Assembly: GCA_016618085.1 (NCBI GenBank) | Contig: JABLTG010000095.1 | Coordinates: 1 to 64,000 of the forward strand | DNA from: Neovahlkampfia damariscottae | Taxonomy: Eukaryota > Heterolobosea > Selenaionea > Neovahlkampfiida > Neovahlkampfiidae | Length of the DNA: 64,000 bases | Reading direction: 5' to 3' | Shown: positions 12,067 to 23,761 of the stretch, piece by piece | Layout of the letters: every line of letters starts with the position of its first letter | How positions within the stretch are numbered: position 1 is the first letter of the stretch | Program-made: the position numbers and the translations under genes | The notes under the pieces: model-generated | What the model saw: only the letters and a program-made list of their open reading frames with translations | Told to the model about the DNA's origin: nothing | Databases searched by the model: none

Positions 12067-13386
12067 TTAATAGTTTATTGAATCAAATTCTTCTAAATAA
12101 TCAGGTAACAACAAATGAGAATCGATATCTGATACTCCATCCTTCGTGAAAAGCTTAGATTTCAAAATTCTTTTTTTTTCATGATTTTCAGATTTGGTGA
12201 GAATGTTACTTTGAGTCAATTGAACAAACTCAAATAAATTTTCTTTCAATTTTTCATAAAGATTTTCATTCACTCCCTTGGACGTAAATACTCCAATAAA
12301 TGAATGTTTTCTTCCTAAATTTTGATTTTGATTTTGATGCAATTTGCTGGATCCAAAGATTCTTGTACCAATACAGCTATCAATGACATCCTTGAATGTG
12401 ACATCATTGGAAAGATTTTCAATTTTGAACTTTGAATCAAGTATTAATGATAAATCAGTTGTAAAATTCACAAATGTTATTTTATCAACATAGATGAAAG
12501 GGAAATAAAGATGATAACCAGATTTGTAAATTGTTGCAGGTGAATATGCTTCTTTATAATCACCATGAGATTCAGTCACCAAACAAATTTCATTTGAGCC
12601 CTTAAAATATTTCAATACAAAATTTAAAATTTCTTGAATCCATCCATTGGAGACGATATCATATTTTTCTTTTTTTTGTAAAAAAATATCAACATCAATA
12701 TTCAATTTGAATTTTTTGTCAACTACTTCTTTAATATAGAATGGAGTATCATCATCTTGACATGCTATTGACCAACTATTGAAGAATTCTTCCATATTTG
12801 AATTGTCAATGTGATAAAATCCACCTTTTTGTGAAATGTGTGTTGGGTTTTCTAGAGCAAAATCTCTATTGTTATTTTCAATCATCCAAAGTTCTAAATA
12901 ATCTTCAGGTATATAATTATCTTTTTTTGAATCTTTTGAAAAGATAATTTTTGATTCTTCTTCGTTTTGAACCGAAACTTCATTTTCTTGAATGATTTCT
13001 TCATTTTTTTCTTCAAGTTGCGTTTTTTCTTTTTTTCTTTTTTCTTTGATTATTTCTTCTTCTTCTTCTTTTGGTGGTACAAAATCAAGATTTCCGACAT
13101 CTTCAATTCCTCTTCCTGTGATTAGATCTAATTTTCCAACTCTATCCCAAACTAAAACGTCTTCATATTTTAATAGAACAATTCTGTGATATGGTATATC
13201 GCCAATATCAAATCCTTCAATATTTGTCCATTGTAAACCAACAAATCTGTCTAAATACCCAATACTGAGTTTCTTCACATCAAAAACCGAATCCCATCTA
13301 ATTCTATTCATAATCTTATCACTTGGATTTAAAAATTTGATTTTAGGTTCAGCTTTTGTTTTGTTTTGTTTTTTGTTTTGCTTCAT
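12067..13386 (-). CDS. MJ1316 (DUF504) domain fused to a primase-like (AEP) domain
   Basis: A single-exon protein of 439 residues. Residues about 26-95 fit the MJ1316/DUF504 fold (NRIRWDSVFDVKKLSIGYLD, then IPYHRIVLLK and VWDRVGKLD), a domain proposed to recognise cyclic-phosphate RNA ends in repair systems. After a Glu/Lys-rich linker, the C-terminal half has the pattern of archaeo-eukaryotic primases of the herpesvirus/giant-virus type: a DVD metal motif (KLNIDVDIF), then SGYHLYFPFI with the characteristic His, then a CIGTRIFGSSK basic loop. The catalytic reading is inferred from motif spacing. ATG 13386 is preferred over an in-frame non-ATG extension because a CCAAT box lies between. Neighbours (IDO, ERdj3) do not clarify its function. 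Confidence 0.7.
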   Translation of the reverse strand: MKQNKKQNKTKAEPKIKFLNPSDKIMNRIRWDSVFDVKKLSIGYLDRFVGLQWTNIEGFDIGDIPYHRIVLLKYEDVLVWDRVGKLDLITGRGIEDVGNLDFVPPKEEEEEIIKEKRKKEKTQLEEKNEEIIQENEVSVQNEEESKIIFSKDSKKDNYIPEDYLELWMIENNNRDFALENPTHISQKGGFYHIDNSNMEEFFNSWSIACQDDDTPFYIKEVVDKKFKLNIDVDIFLQKKEKYDIVSNGWIQEILNFVLKYFKGSNEICLVTESHGDYKEAYSPATIYKSGYHLYFPFIYVDKITFVNFTTDLSLILDSKFKIENLSNDVTFKDVIDSCIGTRIFGSSKLHQNQNQNLGRKHSFIGVFTSKGVNENLYEKLKENLFEFVQLTQSNILTKSENHEKKRILKSKLFTKDGVSDIDSHLLLPDYLEEFDSINY

Positions 13387-13485
13387 GAGAATTATCAAAC
13401 TCCAAGTTGAAAAAATAAAATCATTGGCCAAATATATCAACAGAAAAACGAGTTTAAAAAAAGAATTTAAAAATATTTTGCAAAT

Positions 13486-14639
13486 TTATAAAGTTGTTTT
13501 TAATTTATCTTTTTGTTCTTGTGACAAAGTTGCAGGAAAAGCAACATCAAAATGAATAAATAAATCTCCGTATTTTGAAGAATCCTCTATCGATGGCATA
13601 CCTTGTCCATGGATCACATGTACATCTCCTGGTTTGATTACACTATCAGATTTGACTGTAACTTTGTGTCCATCTAAATGTTCAATTTCTTTTGTGAATC
13701 CAACAAGAGCTTCTTTTAAAGTGATGACCATACTTGTTTTGAGGTTCATTTTATCACGAAGAAAACGATCATGTGATGCTGTTTTAATGACGAAAATTAA
13801 ATCTCCAGCACGTTTCGAAGTTGTAGCATCACCTTCAGCATAATAAACAATTTTTGAATTGTCTTTCATTCCTTTTTCAATATCAACAGAAAGTCTTGAT
13901 TTCTTTTGTATGACATCAAATCTATTTTTACAATCTTCACAACTTTAAAAAAAAATAAAAATGAGAAAAGTTGAATCTTACTCTCTATTGACTTGTCTTT
14001 GTAAAACACCATTTATAATCGTCATTCTAATAGAATTTCCTTGTGGGCAATGACATTCTCTTGGTTCTGCTCCTTCTTTATGAGCTGAACGGACTCTGTG
14101 AAAAGAAATAACTTTTCCAACGTATAAGTCTTCTAAAGTGACTTGCAAAGGGATAACGAGATCATCTCCTTTAAAATCTTCTTCTTCTTCAGATTCTTGC
14201 ATATCACCAAAACCACCTCCGAAACCACCTCCAAAGAAACTTGAAAAAATATTTGAAGCATCAAATCCTTGACCACCTCCTTGTTGGTGCTGCTTCAAAC
14301 CTTCTTCACCAAAACGATCATAAATTTGTCTTTTTTTATCGTCAGATAAAATTTCATAAGCTTGTTTTTTTTTTGTTAAATAAGAAAAAACTAACCTTTA
14401 GCAATTTGAACAAATTTTTCTTGAGCTTTTTGATTTCCTTTATTTCTGTCTGGATGATATTTTACACTTTAAATTTATTATTTCAAAAAAGTAAATTACG
14501 CTAATTTTCTGTATGCTCTTTTTATTTGTTGTTTATCAGCACCTTTGCTAATGCCTAAAATTCTATAATAATTTTCTGACAAAACTCCGCATAATAAAGT
14601 AAAAAATAATAAAAAACATAAAAGAAAAATTGGCTTCAT
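13486..14639 (-). CDS. DNAJB11: ER-lumenal J-domain co-chaperone, ERdj3/DNAJB11 type
   Basis: Four exons (14500-14639, 14396-14466, 13982-14360, 13486-13942) give 348 residues. A signal peptide (MKPIFLLCFLLFFTLLCGVL) precedes a J domain whose HPD motif (KYHPDRNKG) lies just after the first splice junction, then a Gly/Phe-rich linker (SSFFGGGFGGGFGD) and the ERdj3-type substrate-binding part with the CHC and DCEDC cysteine pairs and LDGHKVTV. The J domain stimulates the ATPase of BiP and delivers clients to it in the ER. No KDEL-type tail is present, as usual for ERdj3. It is transcribed head-to-head with BiP from a 173-bp spacer. Confidence 0.92.
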
Positions 14640-14812
14640 GGTTAAACGATAAAAAATTATTAGCCAATAAGAGAAAAACAATTGTCTAATAATTTTCCAC
14701 CAATGAAAAAGTAACACATGTTCGGAATTTGTATTTTTTCTTTAATTCCGGACCAATTATAAATAACCACTTGTTCCATTCTAAAGTTTCGAATAAAACA
14801 ATACAAACGAAA
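14640..14812. promoter_or_regulatory. Divergent promoter between ERdj3 and BiP genes
   Basis: This 173-bp spacer separates two ER chaperone start codons. It carries CCAAT at 14664-14668, 25 bp from the ERdj3 ATG, another CCAAT at about 14699-14703, and on the BiP side CCAAT at 14753-14757 running directly into TATAAATAA at 14758-14766, about 47 bp from the BiP ATG. A composite CCAAT-TATA element would suit a highly expressed, stress-responsive gene. I did not find a perfect mammalian ERSE (CCAAT-N9-CCACG). Confidence 0.6.
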
Positions 14813-16897
14813 ATGAACAAAACAATCCTCTGTACAATTTTCTTAGTTCTGTACGCATTGTGTATTGTTAACGCGGAAGAAAAAAAAGATGATAAAAGTA
14901 AAACAGTTACACAAGTTTTTTAACCCCTATTCACTTTAGTTCAAGGACCAGTTATTGGAATTGATTTGGGAACAACATATTCATGTGTAGGTATCTACCA
15001 AAAAGGAAGAGTTGAAATTATTGCAAACGACCAAGGTAACAGAATTACACCTTCAGTTGTTGCATTTACACCATCTGGTGAAAGATTAATCGGTGAAGCT
15101 GCTAAAAATCAAGCTGCTATGAATCCAACAAACACTGTTTATGACGCAAAACGTCTTATCGGAAGAGAGTAAGTTTTTTATTTCTTGTGTTAAATTTCTT
15201 TTTTTAGTTACACTGATTCAACTTTACAATCAGACAAGAAACTTTTACCATTTGATATTGTCAACAAAGCTGGAAAACCATACATTTCAGTTAAAGTTAA
15301 AGGAGAACAAAAAGTTTTTTCACCAGAAGAAATTTCTGCTATGGTTTTAACAAAAATGAAAGAAACAGCTGAATCATTCTTAGGAAAAAAAGTTGGACAT
15401 GCAGTCATTACTGTACCAGCTTATTTCAATGATGCTCAACGTCAAGCTACAAAAGATGCTGGTACTATCGCTGGATTACAAGTTTTACGTATTATCAACG
15501 AACCAACAGCTGCTGCACTTGCATATGGCTTAGATAAAAACAAACAAGATGTTAATGTTCTCGTATTTGATCTTGGTGGTGGTACTTTTGATGTTTCACT
15601 CTTGACAATTGATGAAGGAGTATTTGAAGTACTTGCAACATCAGGAGATACACATTTAGGAGGAGAAGATTTTGATCAAAGAATTATGAAATTCTTAATG
15701 TCAGAATTCAAAAAAAAACACGGAAAAGATTTATCAAATGATAAAAGAGCTGTTCAAAAAATCAAACGTGAATCTGAAAGAGCTAAAATTATTTTATCAC
15801 AAGGACACGAAGCTAGAATCGAAATTGAAGCTCTCTTCAAAGGAATTGATTTCAGTTATAAACTCTCAAGAGCTAAATTTGAAGAATTAAATGAAGATTT
15901 ATTCAAAAAAACAATCAAACCAGTTGAAGTTGTATTAAAAGACGCTAAAATTCCAAAATCAAAAGTTCACGAAATTGTTCTCGTTGGTGGTTCAACAAGA
16001 ATTCCAAGAGTTCAAAAAATTTTGAAAGATTTCTTCAATGGAAAAGAACCATCAAAAGGTGTTAACCCAGATGAAGCTGTTGCTTATGGTGCAGCTGTTC
16101 AAGCTGGAGTTTTAGCTGGAGATGAAACATTAGCTCAATCAGAAATTGTTCTTATTGATGTAGCTCCATTAACATTAGGAATTGAAACTGTTGGAGGTGT
16201 TATGACAAAATTAATCCCAAGAGGTACAACTGTTCCAACAAAAAAAGCACAAGTTTTCTCAACATATCAAGATAATCAACCAGGTGTTCTTATTCAAGTA
16301 TTCGAAGGAGAAAGAGCAATGACAAAAGATAATCATCAATTAGGTAAATTTGAATTATCAGGAATTCCACCAGCTCCAAGAGGTGTACCACAAATTGAAG
16401 TTTCTTTTGAAATTGATGCAAATGGTATTTTGAATGTTCAAGCAAAAGATTTAGGTTCAGGAAAAACTGAAAACATTGTTATCAAAAATGATAAAGGTAG
16501 ACTTTCAAAAGAAGAAGTTGAAAAAATGGTTGAAGAAGCAGCAAAATACGAAGAAGAAGATAAAAAACTCAAAGAAAAAATAGATTCAAGAAATGGATTA
16601 GAATCTTATGCTTACTCAGTTAAAAATCAAGTCAATGATGAAAAGAAAATTGGTGATAAAATTACAGCAGAAGAAAAAAAACAAATTCTTGATGAAGTTG
16701 AAGCTACAATTGAATGGTTAAACAAAAATCAATCAGCTGAAAAAGAAGAATATGAAGAAAAGAAAAAAGCACTTGAAAAAATTGTTCATCCAATTATGTC
16801 AAAATTATACGAAAAAGGTGGACAACCTGGAGCTCAACCAGGAGCTGAAGGTCAACAACAAGCAGGAGGAGAAATGCCAAAACATGATGAATTATAA
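14813..16897 (+). CDS. BiP: BiP / GRP78, ER Hsp70
   Basis: Three exons (14813-14897, 14940-15168, 15208-16897) encode 667 residues. A signal peptide ([21 protein letters not shown]) is followed by the Hsp70 ATPase signatures [26 protein letters not shown] and [14 protein letters not shown], the interdomain linker, the substrate-binding domain and a C-terminal KHDEL retrieval signal. It binds unfolded polypeptides in the ER and drives translocation, folding and quality control. The codon bias (uniform preferred codons) suggests high expression. The first intron's donor was chosen as GTAAAA at 14898 because only that phase joins to GIDLGTTYS. Its co-chaperone ERdj3 is divergently encoded next door. 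Confidence 0.97.
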
Positions 16898-16982
16898 ATT
16901 TTGTTAATTAAATTCTTATTTTATTTTTTTTTTCTGATGTTTTTTCATTCACACACTCTGTTTTCAATTGCCAATCAAAATT

Positions 16983-18204
16983 ATGTACACATCAACCTCT
17001 AAACTAAAACTATTGAGAAAACGGTACATTTCAAAGGATACTCAAACAGCTTTACAGATATCAAAATATGCTGCAAAACCACCTAATCCTGTATCTTTAA
17101 AAGATTTAATAGATTTTGGTATGAATCCAACTCCTTCAACTCTTAAAAGATCAATAAATTACTTGTGTGATGAATTACCAATTCAAATGGCTCAACAAAT
17201 CAACGAGATGGACAGATTTCCATATGGTTTTAAAAAAAAAGATTAATTGTCTTACAGGTTTATGTCTGATGCCTTGTATAAAACAAGTCAGAAGTTGGTA
17301 CGTGGAATCCTTTAAACAATTATTATTATTTGATGATTTAAAAGACCCACAAAATGAAGATTTTGTGAAACTTGTCAATACAATTTTAGAAAGACACAAA
17401 GATACATTTTTATGGATAGGAAAAGGAGTTTATCAACTAAAAAAAGAATTGTCACAAACCGTTTTTGCTGGTGTTGAAGATTTAGCTGGTTTTGTTGACT
17501 TACACCAAGCGCTTGATTCATTTTATACAAGAAGAATTGGATTGAGAATTCTTTTGGAACAACACATTGCATTGGCAGCTCAAATGATTCAAAAAAATGA
17601 AAAATATGTAGGTATCATTAGGAAAGATTGTTCACCATCTATTGTGATTCATGAAGCCATTGAAAATGCAAGTTTTTTAGTGGCACGTTTTCATGGAACA
17701 GTTCCAACTGTCAAAATACTTGGAAATGAAAATTTAAGATTTCCTTTTGTTACTCACCATTTATATTATATACTCTTTGAGTTATTAAAAAATTCAATGA
17801 GAGCAACCGTGGAAAAGCATCAAGATTCTGTTCACACACCAGGTAACTTTTCCTTTTTTTTGATTCATTTAAAGACATCAAAATTATCATTGGTGATGGA
17901 GAAGAAGATATTACAATTAAATTATCTGATGAAGGTGGAGGAATAAAAAGAAATGATATCAAAAAAATTTGGAGTTATATGTATTCATCTGCAGAATTTG
18001 ATTATGAAGCACTTGAAAATTTGCATGGTGAACAATTATTGGCAGGTATGGGATATGGTTTACCTGTTTCTAAAGTATTTAAAATTTTATTTAACGAAAA
18101 AATTTTAGTGTTACGCAAAATATTTTGGTGGAGATTTAGATATTCTCAGTGTTGAGGGATACGGAACTGATGCTTATTTGTATTTAAATAAATTAGGTGA
18201 GTAA
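16983..18204 (+). CDS. Mitochondrial pyruvate dehydrogenase (or branched-chain ketoacid dehydrogenase) kinase
   Basis: Four exons (16983-17226, 17258-17842, 17875-18074, 18109-18204) give 374 residues. The N-terminus is basic and serine/threonine-rich, fitting a mitochondrial targeting sequence. The FYTRRIGLRILLEQHIAL segment matches the H-box region of PDK/BCKDK kinases, and the GHKL ATP-binding site is complete: N box with FELLKNSMRA, G1 SDEGGG, and G2 GMGYGLPVS followed by YAKYFGGD and EGYGTDAYLYL. It phosphorylates and inactivates the E1alpha subunit. The last codons LGE-stop sit at a perfect GTGAGT donor, so a further 3' exon is possible (for example after the CAG at about 18296). CCAATCA lies about 8 bp before the ATG. 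Confidence 0.9.
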
Positions 18205-18373
18205 AATTCACTTCAATAATTTCAAAACAATCCTACTGAGTGATGTATTTGCTTGTTTCAATATTTATTGAAGATTCAATTTCTTTTTTGTTTCAGCAGC
18301 CAATCATAAATAAACAAACCAGAATCCAACCAATCACTAGGTTTTCAGTTTCTAAACTACAATAAAGGGAACA

Positions 18374-21300
18374 ATGACGGAAGAATTAAAAACTGAAATA
18401 TTCAATCTTCAACCACAACTTCGTTTGAAAAGATGTTTTGAATTAAGTTCAAAATACAAAAAGGAAGAATTTGAATCATTAATCAAAGAACTTGAAGCTA
18501 CAAAAGATCAAGATAATATTAATTTTTCATTACATTTTGCTATTGCTATCAAAGATCAAGAAAGGTAAGGTGGTTTTTTTTTAATTTATCACTAGAGTTT
18601 TATCTGGTCTAAAATCAGCTTCAAAATCACAACAGACCTTCGCTTTAATGGGACTTTCTATTTTAGATGATCAAAACTTAAAAAACGCAATTTTAACCTC
18701 AGTACCTTCAGTTAGAAGAAAAATCTTGAAAAAAATTCGTTTAAATAGATTACCAGTTGTTGAATCTGTTGCTTTAGAATTATCAAAAAAAGTTTCAAAA
18801 GGTGAAATGATGACACTTTTACCGTTCTTGAAAGATGAAAAAATTACTTCAACAATATTAAAAGATGTAAAAAATACAGATCCTTCAAATCTTCTTACAA
18901 ATACATTCCTCAGAAGAAAACCAAAAAAATCAATGGAAATTTATAAAGAACATCTTATTGAAAAAAAGAAAAGAGGAAATCAACCAAATATTGAAATTAT
19001 TCCAAGCAAAAAAATGGTAAAAATTTCACCAAAGGAATTCTTTGATCTTTTTATGGAACTTAATGGAAATTTTGGTACTTGGAATTCAGGTGTACTTGAT
19101 GCGTTCGCAAGTGATAAAGAAATTTTCATGAAATTTTTAGATTCACCACAATATAAACGTTCAAGAATCTATTTCAGAAAATCACTCTTTAAAAAGTTAA
19201 AAGCTTCAAATGAAGAAATGTTCAACATTTTTATGAAAGTTAAAGAAGTTTCAGGAACAAATTTCTCTTATTCATTCTTGACACCTTTTTCTTCAATCAA
19301 CAAAAAATCTTTTGAAAAATATATCAAGTATATTTCAGAAAAAGTTGATTTAACAAAGGAATTAGAAGGTCATTATATTCAAAACTTTCCTGCATTTATT
19401 CAATCTAAAATTACAGAACATCAATTGGAAGTTTTACAATCACGAAAAAACAAACAATTGACAGAGTTAATGAAAGTTCAAAATTATTATAACAAAATGG
19501 ATATTTCAAAAGTTAGAAAAGAAATTGAAGCAATTTGTTCAGAATCTAATTCAAATAATAGAATGGTTGGTTATAGTTCATTAATTCAATCCACTATTTC
19601 AAGTGAAAAGGAATATTTAGAAACACTCAAATATTTGATAAAAAAAATTAAAAATGAAGCAGATCCAGTTAAAGAAACTGTTTTACTTCAATTAACTAAT
19701 ATGACAAGATCAAAAGGTTTTCTTGATTATCCTGAAGAATTAGGTCAATTATTTCTTCCAATGTTTACGGCTGCAGATAGATCAACTTCAACACAATCTT
19801 CAATTGTGAAAATTGCTTCCCATGCATTTTATTATCACAAAGAAAGTGAAAAACATCAAAAATTCTTTTTTGAAGTTTTAAAAATTGCTTTAAAATCAGA
19901 ACCATACCTTAGAAATTCAATTGTCATTAAGGAACCAAAAGTAAAAGAAATAGAATTATTTTGGAAAGAATTAAAAGAAATTTGCATTGAAGAACTTGAA
20001 GAAGGAAAATTTGAACTAGTTAACATTTTCTTCACTCAATTTTCTAATCTTTATAAAGAAAAAGTGTTCAAAGAAATCGGAATGACTGCAATTTCTTATC
20101 TTCCAAAAATTCCTTCTCATCTTTATTCAAGAGAAATTTTAAATTTCATTTCATTGATGCTCAAAGACAAAAAAACAAAACCTCAAGTGATCAAAAAACT
20201 TTTAGAAATGGATAGTTCCGCAATTGCTATCAAAAATATTCAAAAATATATTTTCTCCAGTTCATGTGAATTATTAATTCCATACATTGAAAAAGCTGAA
20301 TTAATATCAACAAAGAATTTAACAAAAGGATCAAGATTTATCCATGCAAATTCTTATTTCAAATTTGACAAATATTTCATCTTTCAGTATGCTCATATCA
20401 TGAAAAAAGATGTTAGAGAAAAATTTGAAAAATTTTTGATCACTCAATATGATAGTGAAAAATTCAAATCTGGAGAAAAAAGATCATTCATTTTTTCACT
20501 TGCAAAATTGCAAATTGGGCCATACTCAGAAAATTTCAAAGCATTATCAAAGAAATCATCAGAATTAGAAGATCAAAAATTGAAACAAGCATTTGAAAAT
20601 TCAGCTTTGTACGTTGATATTCCTGATATTAAATCACAAATAAGTGAAATTAATGCAAAGAATGCAAAATCAATTTGTGGATCACTTAATTCTTTAATTC
20701 AATTTTTACCTCAAGAATTTAGTCAAAACTTTATCATCAAATTTATTTCTGATGAATCATTTTTAAAAAAACCAACTGTTGTTCAAAAAGAAATTATTAG
20801 TTTACTCACCAATTTCCCAAATACCAAAACAACAAAAATTCTTCAAGATTTATGGAAAAATGAAAAATTAATTGAAGGAGTTAAAACAGTTATTGCAAAT
20901 ATGACACCACAATTTTTAGATATCAGTGAATCATTATGGAATATTTTAGAAGATGCTTCAAAGTCATCAGTTCAATCTATTGTTGCAGCTGTTTTTCAAC
21001 CAAAATATAAATGGTCATTAAATGAAGAAATGAAAACAAAAATGGCAAAATTACAATTAAAAGCATTTGAAAGTTCATCATTGGATATCAAATCACATGC
21101 TTGGAATTATGTTTGGAATGATAGTGGAATTCACAAAGAAGTATCAGAAATTTGTGTTAAACAACTTGAAGATTATTCAAAAACATCTCAAATCTACTCC
21201 TATCGTGGAATAATTACACAAAAACTCATTAATTGTGCTCATTATGATGAAAAAGTTCTTGATTCCGTTACTGATTTGATGACTAGATTATTGACTGATA

Positions 21301-21839
21301 AAAAATTCAAAGAAATTGATGAACAAAATAATTGTAATAAATTCAATGATTTACCGGTTAGAGCAACAATTCAATCAATTGTTCAATCAATTTCAAGTGA
21401 TGTTACATTCTTCACAAAACATGGGAAGACATCATTTGTTCATGAAATCGCAGAATTGATTGTAAAATATGATGAAACATTATATCATCAATCATTTCTT
21501 CTTGTTGTAATAACAATTGATTCAAACCCAATGAAGATAATCAATCAACTTATTTCAATCTCAAAATCTATGAAAGAAATCCCATTTGATTATGCATGCA
21601 AAAAAGCAGCGAATATAATGGGAAACAGAACAAGATCAAACATTGATATGCATAAACTTGTTGAAGAATTATTTGAATTATCAGACAAGGAAGAATATTG
21701 TCATTTCATTTGTCAATTGTTCAACAGAACAGATTATCAAAAAAGAAGAGAAAATCCAATATTTGTTGAAGGACTCAAAAAATTGAGAAAACATAAAAAT
21801 GGAATCATAAGAGAAAAGGCAATGAATATTTCATTTTAA
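18374..21839 (+). CDS. Large conserved-looking alpha-solenoid protein, unknown function
   Basis: Two exons (18374-18564 and 18596-21839, 31-nt intron) encode 1144 residues. I do not recognise the family. The sequence is Lys/Glu-rich, with repeated short amphipathic helices separated by small loops, suggesting a HEAT/ARM-like solenoid along most of its length. There is no signal peptide, membrane segment or low-complexity domain. The RRKPKKS-type basic patches near residue 150 are the only notable motif. Two CCAAT boxes (about 18300 and 18334) lie upstream. Codon use matches the flanking genes, so it is a real gene. A scaffold or transport-adaptor role would be a guess. Confidence 0.75.
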
Positions 21840-21925
21840 TTTTTTATTAAACGTTTGTTTTTTTGATTGTCAGTGATTGGATAATTATTGTTCCACCAAT
21901 AGAAACAGTTTTGTACACTTGAGCA

Positions 21926-23753
21926 ATGACCTTCAGTAGAAACATTATTATTGGAGTTTTTGCTCTGTGTTTACTTGTAGGTGCTTATATTTTCTTTTTT
22001 CAGTCAGTTAGACTCCCAGGGTCCGGTAATTCAGATAGTGGAGCTGTTGATGCTTTAAAAAATCACATTAATGAGTTAAATCAGAAAATTGAAAACCAAA
22101 AAAAATTAATAGATGAAAAAAATTTGAAAACTATTCCTACAACACCAACAGGTGTAGAGAAACAACTTGTAGAAACTAAACGAGAACTTGACAAATTAAA
22201 AAAACAACATGATGCTCATTCGAAAATTCATCACTTAAAAGTTGTCGTAATTTCCAAAGACGACATACATGCTAACACAAGAACATTAGTTGGAAGTATC
22301 CATAAAATCCACACAGACATAAAAGTTGTTATTTATGGCTTGAAGTTACATCCAAATTCAATGTAAAAAAAAACAAAAAAAAATAACAATATTTTATTTA
22401 GTGGTGAACTGAAATTATGGGCAAATGTTGAATATATTGATATTGATGATTTCATTGCATCTAATAAACTCAAACAAAAAAATGCACATGAAATTGACAT
22501 AGAAATTTGGAAACCAGTTGTTATGAGACACGCTGCTCAAAGATATGGAAAAATACTTTATGTTGATAATAAGTTTCATTTAACTTCTCCAATTTATCCA
22601 ATTGAAAAATACCTTGAACAACATGGAAGTGTCTTTTTTAGAGATTCACCAAAACATAATTATATTCATTGTCATAAATCGATACAGGGTTATAAATTCA
22701 ATGGGTTCGCTTATAATAATATTTTAGTTCCTTCAGTTGCTTGTTCTTATAAAATTTGTCCAAAAGAAAAGTTGAAACTTTTGAACTTGAAAGATGAATC
22801 AAAAATACCTGCTGATCATAAAGATGCTTTGAAATGTCTTGATGGACAAACACAATTTAGTTTAACTCAAGGTGGAAGTAATATACAATGTCATATTAGA
22901 TTCAGAGATGATTTTCTTTATTCATTAGCTCAACTTCCAACATTTCCTGTTAAACCGAAAATCAAAGGTGATCCTCGTACTTATGTCGCTTTAGGTTTTC
23001 CATCAACTTCAAAAGGTATTGGTTCAAAAACTTTTGGTGCAATGCCACCTTTCAAATTGATGATTCCTTCATTGTTAAGAACTATAAACAAAGGTGATAA
23101 GAATTTCTTGTACAATTTGTATTTAGGATTTGATATTGAAGATCCTTATTATGATAATGAAAAAAATCAACAAGAAATTATCAAAAATATTCAATCAATG
23201 ACAGCAGGTTATCCAATCACATTTACTTTTGTCAGATGTAGACCAACTTATGGATGGTAAGAACAATTGTTTAATTAATCATTTTTCAAGGACTTCTTTT
23301 CTTTGGAATGCTGTTTTTCAACATGCAATGAAAGATTCAAATGATTATTTCTATCAAATTAATGATGACTTAGAATTTAGATCACCTGGTTGGACTGAAG
23401 AATTTATTAATAAATTGAAATCAAATCCAGTAAAAGCAAATCTTGGTGTTGTTGGTCCAAGAGATGACAACAATCCACGTATATTTACACAATCATTTGT
23501 TCATAAAACACATCATGATATCTTTGGTTATTATTATCCACCAGTGTTTAGAAATTGGTATTCTGATGATTGGATTACAACTGTTTATAATCCAGTGAAG
23601 AGTTCATTCAAATCAACAAAAAGAGTTTTTAATTCAAATATGGCAGGGACAAGGTATCAACATTGTGGTGATGCAGGTAGCGCTCATTTGGCTGAAGCAT
23701 TAGGACCAGGCGGTAAACAATTAATTGAAGCATATTTAGCTGATCACAAATAA
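21926..23753 (+). CDS. Type II membrane protein, probable Golgi/ER glycosyltransferase
   Basis: Three exons (21926-22362, 22402-23256, 23291-23753) give 584 residues. A single N-terminal hydrophobic segment (residues about 7-26) after a short basic start, then a coiled-coil stem (about 45-105), is the layout of type II Golgi enzymes. The lumenal part has an N-terminal block with YGKILYVDNKFHL and a C-terminal block with DYFYQINDDLEF, where NDD-x-E resembles a DxD metal/sugar-nucleotide motif, followed by a GVVGPRDDNN loop. These resemble nucleotide-diphospho-sugar transferases of large protist families, but I cannot name the sugar or acceptor. The gene ends 8 bp before the convergent PstS-like pseudogene. 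Confidence 0.6.
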
Positions 23754-23761
23754 AATTTTTA

